A DNA stretch of 64,000 nucleotides from Streptomyces californicus (GTDB taxonomy: Bacteria > Actinomycetota > Actinomycetes > Streptomycetales > Streptomycetaceae): assembly GCF_000717645.1 (NCBI RefSeq), contig NZ_JNZZ01000011.1, forward strand, positions 153,832 through 217,831, given 5' to 3'. Positions 51,757 to 60,675 of this stretch are shown here, piece after piece (position 1 is the stretch's first letter; every line of letters starts with the position of its first letter). A program made the translations under genes and the position numbers. The notes beneath the pieces were generated by a model that saw nothing but the letters and a program-made list of their open reading frames with translations, made no database searches and was not told the origin of the DNA.

Positions 51757-54700
51757 GTGTCCGCATACATCACCGGGCGTGCGCGCTCACGACGCCGAAG
51801 AGGGCGCATAGCCCTGGCGTCGATCCTGGTTCTGGCGGTCGAAGCCGCCCTCGTATCCGGTCAGACGGCCACCGCCGCACCGGACGAACCGGCCGCCCCC
51901 ACCGCGAAGGTGTCCGGCGAACCCCCCTCCGAGCGGGACGTCCTGGAGTCGGACCTGGCCTGGGCGGCGCAGCACGCCAAGGGTTCGACGGCCTGGGCGA
52001 TCACGGAGGCGCGGAAGACCGGGAAGAAGGTCGTCGCCACCGACGAGACGACTCCCACCACCCACACCGTCGCCAACCCGGACGGCACCCTCACCACCGA
52101 ACTCACCGCCGGCCCCGAGCGGGTCTGGAAGAACGGGACGTGGCAGAAGGTCGACGTCACCCTCGCCCGGAGCGCCGACGGCACCGTCGCCCCGAAGGCG
52201 CATCCCCACGGGCTGCGCCTGGGCGGAAAGAGCGGGACTCCGGCGAAGTCGCTGCGCGCCGCGCAGGACGACAGCGCCCGCGACCTCGTCACCCTCAGCA
52301 CCGGCGACGACCAGGTGACGCTCCAGTGGAAGGGCGGCCTCCCCGCCCCCGAGCTGGACGGCACCCGCGCCCGCTACCGGGACGCCGTGCCCGGTGCGGA
52401 CGTCATCGTGGAAGCCACCCGCAGCGGGTTCGAGCAGTTCGTCGAGATCGAAAAAAAGCCGGCCGCCGGCTCCTACTCCTACACCCTCCCGGTGAAGGCT
52501 AAGGGGCTGAAGGCCCGGGCCAACAAGGACGGTTCGGTCACCTTCAGCGACGCCGGAACCGGCGTCGAGAAGGCCACCATGCCCGCCCCGGTCATGTGGG
52601 ACGCGGCCGTCGACCAGGCGTCCGGCGAGCACACGAACCGGGCTCGCGTCGACATGAAGGTCGTCGACAAGGGCCCCGGCGAGATCGACCTCGTCGTCAC
52701 CCCGGACCCCGGCTTCCTCGCCGACCCGGAGACGACGTACCCGGTCACCGTCGACCCGTCCACCTCGGCGCTGTCGAACACCTTCGACACGTACGTACAG
52801 CAGGGCGAGACCGTCGACTGGTCCAGCGACACCGAACTCGACTTCGGCAACCCGGGCACGAAGAACCCCGACGGCACGCCGCGCACCGCGCGCTCCTACA
52901 TCACGTGGAACACCACGCCGATCCAGGACGCGCTGATCATCGACACCAACCTGGCGTTGTGGAACTTCCACTCGGGTAACACCGACTGCAGCGCGCAGAA
53001 GTGGACCGTCTGGGACACCGCGGCCCCCTCCACCTCGTCGCGCTGGGCCTCGCAGCCCGCCTGGAACCAGGAGTACCACTCCTCCACCGAGACCCGGGGC
53101 AACACGGACTGCGCCGCCACCCAGCCCGACGGCTGGATCAACGCCGACGTCGACACCCTCGTCCAGTCCTGGGCGTCCAAGAAGGCCACCCGCGGCCACC
53201 TGGGTCTGCGCGCCGCGACCGACGACACCAAGAGCTGGAAGCGGGTCAACTCCGCGAACAACGCGGCGAACCAGCCCAAGCTGTCCGTCACCTACAACTA
53301 CCGTCCCTCGGACGGAACGGACCGGCAGGCCGGCGCCCCGTTCAAGTCCTACGCCGGAGTGTGGGCGGTCAACACCACCACCCCGGTCCTGCGGGACACC
53401 TTCACCGACGCGGACGGGGACAAGGTCAACGGCTCCTTCCAGGTCTACGACGCCGCCACCAACACGCCGATCACGACCCCGGTCGGTGAGGGCCTGATCG
53501 TGTCCGGCTTCGTGGACTCCGGGAAGCCGGCCTCCGTCACCGTCCCGGCCGGGCAGCTGAAGGACGGCAGGACGTACAAGTTCCGCACCAACGCCTACGA
53601 CGGCACCCACTACAACCTCAACTGGTCGCCGTGGACCCAGTTCGTCGTCGACACCACCGCGCCGGGCGAACCGCAGTCCATCGTGTCGTCGACCTACCCG
53701 GAGAACGCGGGCGGCCCCTCGGGTGTCGCGGGCGGCTTCGACGTCACCACGGGCGCCCCTGACGCCGCCGAAGTGCGGTTCCGTGTCGACCCGTACGAGG
53801 ACGACGCCCCGGACCGCGGCTGGAGCACGGTCCGCACCACGACCGGTCTTGCCAGGGCGCCCGCTCCCGACGCCTCGTACACGGTGACGCCGGCCGCCGA
53901 CGGCAACCACTCCGTGGAGACGCAGACCGTCGACCGGGCGGGCAACGTCGGCCCGGTCAAGGACTACGGGTTCACGTCCGGAACGCGCGACTACAACCGC
54001 GCCCGGAAGATCGACATCGCGATCCCGCCGCTCGACAAGGACGCGCTCGACCCGAACCAGCCCAACAGCCCGCAGGAGGCCGGGCTGCCCGGCTTCAAGC
54101 CGCTGTCCGGCGCCCGCGCCTTCGAGAGCGGCAGCTCCGATGTGACGCTGACACCGAAGAAGGAGCGGTCCCTGGAGGGCACCCGGAAGTCGGCACGCGC
54201 GCGGATGGCGCGCGCCGGCTCCTACCCGGACCCGATCATCAAGGACTCCTGGTGCCAGCCGACCCTGTCCGGAGCGGCGCAGAAGTCGCTGATGACCCGC
54301 ACCGAGGCGTGTCTCTTCTACGACCTGCACTACCGGGCGAAGGCCGAGTTCACCGACGGCACCGTGCCGGTGGAGTACAACGCGCACTTCGAGGTCGCCT
54401 ACCAGGTCAAGGTCGACTCCCAGGGCGACAGCATCAAGACGTGGATCGAGCTGAACCCGATCTCGAACGACTTCCCCGCCGAGGACCGGGCGGTGCTCTT
54501 CGGCGACGGCAACCCCGTCGCCATGATCGACTCCCTGTGCGCCAGTGACGGCTGCGGCAACGCCGACGGCCAGCAGCAGAACTTCGACTTCTACAACGAC
54601 CTGTCCTGGGACGGGGGCATGGACGGCAACCAGCCCCGGGACGGCCACATGGCGACCGGCACCGCCTCCCACACGTGGAACGGCTCGGTCCACGACGCCT

Positions 54701-55578
54701 CCGGCAAGCGTGACGTCGACCTGTCGAAGTCGATGCCCGTGGGCTTCGTGTCCAACCCCGAGACCGAGGTCACGCCCCCCATGGGGCTGAACGGCAAGCG
54801 CGGCAAGTGGGTGGACGGCGGCCCCGGCTTCTCCCCCACCGTCACCGTCCGCTGCGACAAGGTGTCGGCGAACGGCGCCAACAGCGGCTGCGTGATGCCG
54901 CAGTACTACCCGAACTACACGTTCAACACGGCGAAGTACCCCTCCGCCGCCGCCCACGTGTGGCTGATCCAGAACAAGTCCAAGTCCAAGGGCACCGGCA
55001 AGTCGCTCGCCGATCCGTTGCAGTACCTGCCGGCCAAGGACCGCAACGAGAAGAACTACGAGCGGGAGAACAACCGCGAGAAGGTGATGTGCCCGAAGTA
55101 CAGCGGCTCCCGGTCGGACGGCTGGGTACCGCAGAAGCGCTTCGCCAAGCACTCGTGGACGTTCCTGCACCCGGAGCTGGACGGCGCGCCGGAGACGATC
55201 TCGTGCGACGAGTTCCCGTTCTCGGCCACCTACCAGTCGCCCGGCGTCCCCGTGGCGAACGGCGGGGTCAACACGGCCGGCAAGAACGGTGGCGCCGAGT
55301 GCATCCAGACCGTGGCGGCCAAGGTCGACGACGGCAGCGAGCACCTGCTCGACGACACCCGCTACGACGCCCCGACGTTCAACGAGAAGTGCGGGCGTTC
55401 CTCGATGTCCCTGAAGGTCAACTCCGGTTCGATGAAGGCGGAACTCTTCTACGAGGGGTTTCTCAAGAAGTTCCGGATCCTCGACCAGGACCGCTACACC
55501 GTGAACCCGGGCAACAGCTGGTTCACCGCGTGCGACCCGTCCAAGGCGACGCTCATCTGCGCGATGAAGAAGCCCTGA
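51757..55578 (+). CDS. Large secreted DNRLRE / NucA-NucB-like exoprotein
   Basis: 1273 residues. The Sec signal is about 1-41 (ALASILVLAVEAALVSGQ). A region rich in strands (about 80-330) precedes a DNRLRE-type domain (about 335-516: TFDTYVQQGETVDWSS, TARSYITWNT, GHLGLRAATDD). Fibronectin-like folds follow (about 530-745), then a linker. The C-terminal part has paired cysteines and ends in a NucA/NucB-like nuclease domain with the signature SCDEFPFSATYQSPG near residue 1150. This looks like an exported polymorphic-toxin or scavenging nuclease. GTG 51757 is chosen on its ribosome site; GTG 51715 is possible. Confidence 0.82.
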   Translation: MSAYITGRARSRRRRGRIALASILVLAVEAALVSGQTATAAPDEPAAPTAKVSGEPPSERDVLESDLAWAAQHAKGSTAWAITEARKTGKKVVATDETTPTTHTVANPDGTLTTELTAGPERVWKNGTWQKVDVTLARSADGTVAPKAHPHGLRLGGKSGTPAKSLRAAQDDSARDLVTLSTGDDQVTLQWKGGLPAPELDGTRARYRDAVPGADVIVEATRSGFEQFVEIEKKPAAGSYSYTLPVKAKGLKARANKDGSVTFSDAGTGVEKATMPAPVMWDAAVDQASGEHTNRARVDMKVVDKGPGEIDLVVTPDPGFLADPETTYPVTVDPSTSALSNTFDTYVQQGETVDWSSDTELDFGNPGTKNPDGTPRTARSYITWNTTPIQDALIIDTNLALWNFHSGNTDCSAQKWTVWDTAAPSTSSRWASQPAWNQEYHSSTETRGNTDCAATQPDGWINADVDTLVQSWASKKATRGHLGLRAATDDTKSWKRVNSANNAANQPKLSVTYNYRPSDGTDRQAGAPFKSYAGVWAVNTTTPVLRDTFTDADGDKVNGSFQVYDAATNTPITTPVGEGLIVSGFVDSGKPASVTVPAGQLKDGRTYKFRTNAYDGTHYNLNWSPWTQFVVDTTAPGEPQSIVSSTYPENAGGPSGVAGGFDVTTGAPDAAEVRFRVDPYEDDAPDRGWSTVRTTTGLARAPAPDASYTVTPAADGNHSVETQTVDRAGNVGPVKDYGFTSGTRDYNRARKIDIAIPPLDKDALDPNQPNSPQEAGLPGFKPLSGARAFESGSSDVTLTPKKERSLEGTRKSARARMARAGSYPDPIIKDSWCQPTLSGAAQKSLMTRTEACLFYDLHYRAKAEFTDGTVPVEYNAHFEVAYQVKVDSQGDSIKTWIELNPISNDFPAEDRAVLFGDGNPVAMIDSLCASDGCGNADGQQQNFDFYNDLSWDGGMDGNQPRDGHMATGTASHTWNGSVHDASGKRDVDLSKSMPVGFVSNPETEVTPPMGLNGKRGKWVDGGPGFSPTVTVRCDKVSANGANSGCVMPQYYPNYTFNTAKYPSAAAHVWLIQNKSKSKGTGKSLADPLQYLPAKDRNEKNYERENNREKVMCPKYSGSRSDGWVPQKRFAKHSWTFLHPELDGAPETISCDEFPFSATYQSPGVPVANGGVNTAGKNGGAECIQTVAAKVDDGSEHLLDDTRYDAPTFNEKCGRSSMSLKVNSGSMKAELFYEGFLKKFRILDQDRYTVNPGNSWFTACDPSKATLICAMKKP

Positions 55579-55594
55579 CCGGCGTATGACACCC

Positions 55595-55630
55595 AGGTCC
55601 CCCGTCCCGCACGCGCGGGGCGGGGGACCT
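55595..55630. terminator. Terminator of the exoprotein gene
   Basis: 16-bp stem (55595-55610 with 55615-55630, one G-U) and a 4-nt ACGC loop, 17 bases after the stop and before the convergent SMI1 gene. Confidence 0.85.
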
Positions 55631-55701
55631 GCTGTTCAGTCGACGCCGGGGTCTGCTGCCCGGTGGGCGGGAGGCTGCCGGTCAGTGGCCGGGCCCGCTG
55701 C

Positions 55702-56343
55702 TCAGTGGACGGGCGTCCAGTGCTCGAACGCCTCGTCCAGGCCCGGGTTCTCCGGGTCGTCCCAGACCAGGCAACCCCACACCAGGCCGGGCACATCGGA
55801 ACCCATCAGGCCGGCCGGCCCCTCGGTCAGCGTGCGGTGCACGGCTTCGAGGTACGCGGTGGCCGACGGGTACGCGGGCTCCGACACCGGCTCGTCCACC
55901 AGGTTCCACCGCCCCACACCGATGTCACCGACGTAGTGGCCCTGCAAGGGCCCCGCCTCGTCCCGGGTCAGCCACGGGACCACGCGGGCGCCGCCCCAGC
56001 CGTCGTGCCCTCCCTCCGCCGGGAGCCGCAGGCCCAGCGCTTCGGACGGGACGAAGAGCACGCCACCGGGCAGAAACGCCCCCGAGCCGACCTCGCCCTC
56101 CTCGTCCGCCTCGATGATCTGGTGGCGCACACCGCCGCACAGCCGCCACAGTGCGGCGAGTTCGACGGGCAGCCCGTAGCCGAGCCGGTCACGCAAACCA
56201 GCGTCCACGGCGGCCAGTTCGTCGTCCGTCGCCGGCGGCAGGAGGGAGGCGTGGGACACGGGAGCGTGCGCGGCGAGCCAGTTGGTCAGGGCATGCCAGA
56301 CCTCGGTGACCGACTCGGCCGTACCGTTCTGATGATCAGCCAT
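55702..56343 (-). CDS. SMI1/KNR4 (SUKH)-family protein, possible immunity protein
   Basis: 213 residues. LPPATDDELAAVDAGLRDRLGYGLPVELAALWRLCGGV is the SUKH N-terminal pattern; FLPGGVLFVPSEALG, ARVVPWLTRDEAG and YVGDIGVGRWNLVDE follow. SUKH proteins are common immunity proteins of nuclease toxins. This gene faces the NucA/NucB exoprotein across a 123-bp terminator gap. The opposite orientation is less usual for toxin-immunity pairs, so the link is inferred. A stand-alone SMI1 protein is the alternative. Confidence 0.8.
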   Translation of the reverse strand: MADHQNGTAESVTEVWHALTNWLAAHAPVSHASLLPPATDDELAAVDAGLRDRLGYGLPVELAALWRLCGGVRHQIIEADEEGEVGSGAFLPGGVLFVPSEALGLRLPAEGGHDGWGGARVVPWLTRDEAGPLQGHYVGDIGVGRWNLVDEPVSEPAYPSATAYLEAVHRTLTEGPAGLMGSDVPGLVWGCLVWDDPENPGLDEAFEHWTPVH

Positions 56344-56403
56344 GCGGCAACCCTAGCGAGCCCGTACGCGACCGACGGCCGGACCGCGTGAGACCGGCCC
56401 GCG

Positions 56404-56630
56404 CTGGGCGTACCGGGCTGCCTTGGGCGTACCGGGGCGCGTCGGGCGTACCGGCCTGTGCTGGGCGTACCGGGCCGCGCCCCGCACCGGGCCCGCCTCC
56501 TCCGCCTCCGGTTCCGCTTCCGGTTCCGCTTCTGCTTCTGCGTCCGGGCTCAGGCGGCGGGCCCCGGCTCAGGCGGCGGGCTCAGGCGGCGGGCTCAGGC
56601 GGCGGGCTCAGGCGGCGGGCTCAGGCGGCG
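56404..56630. repeat. Two tandem repeat arrays at the end of the MDMPI gene
   Basis: Four copies of YGGGCGTACCGG spaced 17-19 bp lie at about 56404-56475. Five perfect 13-bp units GGCTCAGGCGGCG run at 56566-56630, with one more copy at 56548-56560. The last 13-bp unit contains the stop codon (56621-56623) of the MDMPI-family gene, so the array begins inside its coding end. Confidence 0.88.
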
Positions 56631-57262
56631 GGCTCCGTGAGCGCCGCGACCCCCGGGCCGTCGAGTTCACCGAGCGCCACCCGGCGGCCGGACACGGCCA
56701 GGAGCAGGGGCAGGGCCGGGCCCGCCGCTTCCGGCCCCTCCCCGATCGACAGCCCGGCGTCCGTCGCCGTCAGCCGGACGGCCGCCACCATCTCCTTCGC
56801 CCCGCCGAACGACGCCGGCGTACGCGCCTGAAGGCGCAGCGCCCGCACCACCGCCTCCTGCGGGTAGACGCGCTCCAGGCCCACGACCCGCCGGATGTCC
56901 TCGCCGTGGACGACCTCCTCGACCAGCCGGGTGTCGAGCGAGGCCGGCGGCGTCGACGTCCGCGACACCACCCGCCGCAGCCGGGCCAGCGTCTCCTCGG
57001 GCGAGTCCCCGCGCCACCGCTCCACCCCGCGCCTGTTCTGCAGGTCGAAGTCGAACCGCGCGCGGACGAGCCCGGCCACGAAGCCGGTACGGGTCGTCAG
57101 GGCGGTGTCCACCAGGTGGGCGGCCACGTCGTGCACGGTCCACCCCGCACAGAGCGACGGCGTGTCCCACTGCTCCGGCTCCAGCCGCGCGAGGTCCTCG
57201 ACCAGCGCGGCGCGCTCGGCGTGCACCATCCGCCAGATGTCGCGCTTCGTGTCGCTCTTCAC
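56621..57262 (-). CDS. Mycothiol-dependent maleylpyruvate-isomerase-family protein
   Basis: 213 residues with a DinB-like four-helix bundle: MVHAERAALVEDLARLEPEQWDTPSLCAGWTVHDVAAHLVDTALT. His in AAHLVD and a later His in EEVVHGEDIRRVVGL are metal ligands of this group. A C-terminal MDMPI domain follows (about 150-213). Such enzymes use mycothiol for isomerisation or S-transfer; MshA earlier in the window makes that thiol. The substrate is unknown. Confidence 0.85.
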   Translation of the reverse strand: MKSDTKRDIWRMVHAERAALVEDLARLEPEQWDTPSLCAGWTVHDVAAHLVDTALTTRTGFVAGLVRARFDFDLQNRRGVERWRGDSPEETLARLRRVVSRTSTPPASLDTRLVEEVVHGEDIRRVVGLERVYPQEAVVRALRLQARTPASFGGAKEMVAAVRLTATDAGLSIGEGPEAAGPALPLLLAVSGRRVALGELDGPGVAALTEPAA

Positions 57263-57566
57263 AGCTGCCTCCGCCTCGAACCGCTGACCACCTCTGCCGT
57301 ATGAGACCCCGGGCCCCGCCGAAACTCATCGCTCCGCCGGGCCCCGGAGTGTCGCGCCGCAGGTCACCGGACCACGGCCGGGACGTGGTCGGAAAAGACG
57401 ATCTTGTCCCTCTGTGTCATGAATTCGTAACAGCGCGCCGCCGGTACAACTCCCCCGCGTCACGGCCTGTCCGACTAGGTGTGACCCACACCACTGCGGT
57501 GGAGCGGGGAGCCGCGCGCCCGACCAGGCGTCGCGCAGTGACCGAAAGAGAAACCGGGGAAACAAC
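57263..57566. promoter_or_regulatory. Divergent control region with a 15-bp palindrome
   Basis: GGTGTG-ACC-CACACC (57478-57492) is perfect. It lies 75 bp before the SapA-like gene, among less GC-rich sequence. The rest of the 304 bp holds no gene. Confidence 0.45.
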
Positions 57567-58040
57567 ATGATCAACATCCGACGTGCATCGGCCATCGGGG
57601 CCGCCGTCACCGCCACCGCCTGTGCGGCGATGGCCCTCGCACCGGCCGCCGTCGCGGCCGAGCCGACCGCCCAGCGGGCCGACTCGGCGAAGAAGGCCGC
57701 CGCCGCGCAGTACAACGGGGCCTGCGGCAGCGGCTACTCCGTGGTGAACTCCGCCCAGATCGGCACCAAGGGCACGGTCTTCCTCACGTACAGCTCCGCC
57801 ACCGGCAAGAACTGCGTGGTGACCGTCCGCACCAAGCCCGGCAAGGCCGTGCACATGACGGCCTCGCTCGGCTTCGCCTCGCCCACCACGACGGTCACGG
57901 ACACGGGGTACTTCACCACGTACGCGGGACCGGTCTACCTCGACGCGCGCGGCCTGTGCGTGACGTGGCGCGGCGAGATCTCCGGCGAGGTCGCGGGCAA
58001 GAACGGCACCAACTGCGGCTCCCTCGCCGCGAAGCGGTGA
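57567..58040 (+). CDS. Secreted spore-associated protein A-like
   Basis: 157 residues. The signal peptide ends at AAVAA (about 31). The mature part, YNGACGSGYSVVNSAQIG, GTVFLTYSSATGKNCVVTVR, GYFTTYAGPVYLDARGLCVTWRGEI, KNGTNCGS, has four cysteines and matches the SapA group of small exported proteins found with Streptomyces spores. Its exact role is unknown. A strong palindrome follows as terminator. Confidence 0.82.
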   Translation: MINIRRASAIGAAVTATACAAMALAPAAVAAEPTAQRADSAKKAAAAQYNGACGSGYSVVNSAQIGTKGTVFLTYSSATGKNCVVTVRTKPGKAVHMTASLGFASPTTTVTDTGYFTTYAGPVYLDARGLCVTWRGEISGEVAGKNGTNCGSLAAKR

Positions 58041-58069
58041 CCGGCCGACCCGTCCAGCACTGAACTGAA

Positions 58070-58111
58070 GCGGCCCGTCGCGTGGTGTGCGCACACCACG
58101 CGACGGGCCGC
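58070..58111. terminator. Perfect 42-bp palindrome terminator
   Basis: The 21-bp arms 58070-58090 and 58091-58111 are exact inverted copies with no spacer. It stands 30 bp past the SapA-like stop. Confidence 0.9.
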
Positions 58112-58548
58112 ATCCGGTCGCCCACCCCCGACGCACACCGGCCCCACGGGCGAGACCCTCGCCGCCCGGTCGGACCCAACCACCATCCGCGTCCCCGTGG
58201 CCTTCGTCACAGCGGAAACATGGAGATCGAGGGCAACTGCACGCTTTGGCGACTTCTGTCCTCCGCGATCGGCCCCGCCCCGCCCCCGGGCCCGGGATAT
58301 TCCTCGGGTGCCGTCACAGGTTCCCCATACGATCATCACAGGCAGCCCGCGTGATCCGTTCCGCCGTGGCAGCCGTTCCACCCGTAGGCGCGCCCCGGAC
58401 CGGCGGTCGCACCGTACGGGCCGACGCACCGCCGACCACGACGCACTGCCCGGACGACGCGACACCGGGACGACGTACCGCCCCCGCACGCGCCTCCGGG
58501 ACAACGCACCGCCGCTCCCTCTCCTTCGGAGCCGACCCAAGGAACCAT
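58112..58548. other. 437-bp region upstream of the surface-protein gene
   Basis: Long frames cross it in two registers but lack ribosome sites and show only Arg/Pro/Thr composition. The part at about 58195-58345 is less GC-rich and may hold the promoter. AAGGAACC precedes the GTG start. Confidence 0.4.
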
Positions 58549-59874
58549 GTGAAGATTCGCCGCGCTCTCGCCACCGCCGTCGCGCTCGCCGTGACCACCC
58601 CTGCCGCGCTCCTCGCCGTCTCGCCCGCGTACGCCGACACCAAGCCGGTGACGCAGACGCAGGAGAAGAAGAGCAAGCCGACCATCAAGGAGCTGGAGAC
58701 GGCCGTCGCCGAGGCGAAGGAGGCGTACGAGAAGGCCGCCAAGGCGAAGGCCGACGCCCTGGTCGAGCTGAGGAAGACGCTCGACGAGCTCGGCAGCACC
58801 CACCCCCTCGCCGTGACCGCGGCCGCCGCCAAGCAGGCCGCCAAGGACGCCGACGCCGCGAAGACCGCCGCCGACCAGGCCGTGACCGACGCGAAGGCCA
58901 AGCTTGCGGACCTGCCCGAGGACGCCACGCCCGAGCAGAAGACCGCGGCCGAGACCGCCGTCACCGAGGCCGAGGCGACCGCGGCGAGCGCCGCCACCGC
59001 CAAGGCCGCCGCCGACGCCAAGGCGACCGAGGCCGTGACGGCGGTCGACGACGCACGGGTCGCGGCGGTCCGCGCCTACAGCGTGCTCGACAAGGCGGCG
59101 GACGACGCGCTCGCCGCGAAGATCGCCGCCGAGGCCGCGCTGGCCCAGGCCGTCAAGGAGGCGGGGGAAGAGGAGGAGGAAGAGGGCGACGTCTGCGAGC
59201 CCGAGAACGACCTCACCGCCGAGGTGACCGGCCTGCCGAACAAGCTCGTCGCCGGGACGACCACGGACTTCGCCCTCCGCGTGACCAACGGTTCCGACCG
59301 GAACATGGACGAGATCATCGCGTACACCGGGGTCTTCGCGACGGACAAGACCGGCATCAAGGAGACCGGCAAGTTCTTCCGCCTGCAGTGGTCCACGAAG
59401 TCCTCCCCGAAGTGGCAGAGCGCCGACGAGGACGACTACATCGACGGCCTGGGGCCGTTGAAGCCGGGCAGCCACACCGATGTGAAGCTGCGCCTCACCC
59501 TCGACAAGGCCACCCCGGCGGGGAACGGTGTGGCCTTCATCGCCGCCGACTTCTACAACAAGGACGGCAGCTGCGGCGGCATGACCGACCTGAACATGTA
59601 CGAGTTCGACGTCAAGGCCGCCGGCAGCAAGCCCGGCAAGACGGAGGACGCCAAGCCCTCCAAGGCCCCGAAGCCCGGCGCGGGCAACACCGGTACCACG
59701 CCGCTGGGTTCGTCCTCGGGCACCCCGGCGCAGACCGGCACCGGCGGCAGCCTCGCTGCCACGGGCTCGTCCTCCGCCACCGGCTCGATCGCCCTCGCGG
59801 GCGGCGCGGCCGTGCTGCTCGGAGCGGCCGCTGTGTTCGTCGTCCGCCGCCGGAAGGCCGGTTCGGCCGCCTGA
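58549..59874 (+). CDS. LAxTG-anchored surface protein with Ala-rich coiled coil
   Basis: 441 residues from GTG 58549. Signal peptide 1-30. Residues 35-210 are an Ala/Lys/Glu coiled coil (IKELETAVAEAKEAYEKAAKAKADA and onwards), then EEEEEE. A beta-sandwich of about 130 residues follows (DLTAEVTGLPNKLVAGTTTDFALRV, NMYEFDVKA), then a Pro/Lys/Gly linker. The sorting signal is LAATG, a hydrophobic stretch and RRRKAG, which fits class E sortases of Streptomyces. The coiled coil should span the wall and present the domain. An ATGTGA at 58547 makes a one-codon ORF over the start. Confidence 0.88.
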   Translation: MKIRRALATAVALAVTTPAALLAVSPAYADTKPVTQTQEKKSKPTIKELETAVAEAKEAYEKAAKAKADALVELRKTLDELGSTHPLAVTAAAAKQAAKDADAAKTAADQAVTDAKAKLADLPEDATPEQKTAAETAVTEAEATAASAATAKAAADAKATEAVTAVDDARVAAVRAYSVLDKAADDALAAKIAAEAALAQAVKEAGEEEEEEGDVCEPENDLTAEVTGLPNKLVAGTTTDFALRVTNGSDRNMDEIIAYTGVFATDKTGIKETGKFFRLQWSTKSSPKWQSADEDDYIDGLGPLKPGSHTDVKLRLTLDKATPAGNGVAFIAADFYNKDGSCGGMTDLNMYEFDVKAAGSKPGKTEDAKPSKAPKPGAGNTGTTPLGSSSGTPAQTGTGGSLAATGSSSATGSIALAGGAAVLLGAAAVFVVRRRKAGSAA

Positions 59875-59890
59875 CGGTGACGTGGTGAAC

Positions 59891-59928
59891 GGTGAGGGGG
59901 CGAGCCCGGTCGGGCCCGCCCCCTCACC
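59891..59928. terminator. Terminator of the surface-protein gene
   Basis: GGTGAGGGGGCG (59891-59902) pairs with CGCCCCCTCACC (59917-59928); an inner GCCCG/CGGGC extends the stem. Confidence 0.85.
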
Positions 59929-59942
59929 CGTACCGCCGGTGC

Positions 59943-59977
59943 GCCTGCCGCCTGCCGCCTGCCGCCTGCCGCCTGCC
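59943..59977. repeat. 7-bp tandem repeat GCCTGCC x 5
   Basis: Five perfect copies lie just past the terminator and before the lipoprotein gene. Confidence 0.9.
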
Positions 59978-60078
59978 GCACGGTGCACCCGCCGTTCGCC
60001 GTCCGCCGCCACCACACGGCCCGCCCCCTCGCCACTCGCCACCACACGGTCCGCCCGCTTCGACCGGAGGCCATCCCC

Positions 60079-60624
60079 GTGTTCACCGCCCGGCCGCGTC
60101 CCACCGCCCCGATGCTCCTGGCGTCCCTCGCCCTGTCCCTCCCCGCCCTGTCCGGCTGCTCCTCCTCCTGGTTCTGCCAGGACACGACCGCCGAGCGCGG
60201 TGAGGCCGGCCGGAAGGTACAGGTCGTGGACACGGACGGGCAGAATCTCGGCGTCACCGTCGAGGTCGTCGGCTGGCGGCTGACACCGCATCCGCAGGTG
60301 CCCGCCGACGGCGACAAGGTCCACCTCGACTACCGCTTCGACGGGACCGACGAGCCACGCGGCCCCGTGGTGGACGCCTGCGCCGTCGACCAGGACCGGG
60401 TGGCGCTGCGGTGCACGACGGTGGACGCGGCCGGCGCGTGGCCGGAGCCGGACGGTACCCGCACGGGTGACGACTGGCTCGGCGTCGACCACCCCCGCCG
60501 GGTCGCCGCCGTGCTCTTCCTCCCCAACGACCAGTCCTACGACCGCCCGTCCTGCGCAACGGACCCCAAGGACGGCGGCGGCAAGCATCCCCCGAAGTCG
60601 GCCTCCACCGGCGACCAGTTGTAG
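60079..60624 (+). CDS. Small lipoprotein
   Basis: 181 residues from GTG 60079 with GGAGG eight bases upstream. The signal peptide carries a lipobox (LPALSGCSS). The mature part (VQVVDTDGQNLGVTVEVVGWRL, DKVHLDYRFDGTDEPRG, CAVDQDRVALRCTTVDA) is strand-rich with conserved cysteines, resembling small exported binding proteins. No named family is recognised. Confidence 0.72.
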   Translation: MFTARPRPTAPMLLASLALSLPALSGCSSSWFCQDTTAERGEAGRKVQVVDTDGQNLGVTVEVVGWRLTPHPQVPADGDKVHLDYRFDGTDEPRGPVVDACAVDQDRVALRCTTVDAAGAWPEPDGTRTGDDWLGVDHPRRVAAVLFLPNDQSYDRPSCATDPKDGGGKHPPKSASTGDQL

Positions 60625-60675
60625 GAGCCGGGCCGCACGCGCCGCCCCGGCTGACGGGCACGGGGCCCGGGAGCG

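Noticed and set aside
51787..55344. 1185-codon minus-strand frame over the large exoprotein
   Set aside because: Val/Gly/Arg-rich shadow of GC-biased codons; no domain recognised.
58197..59888. Second long frame over the LAxTG surface-protein gene
   Set aside because: The Arg/Gly/Asp-rich product has no signal or motif. The other frame has a signal peptide, coiled coil and sorting signal.
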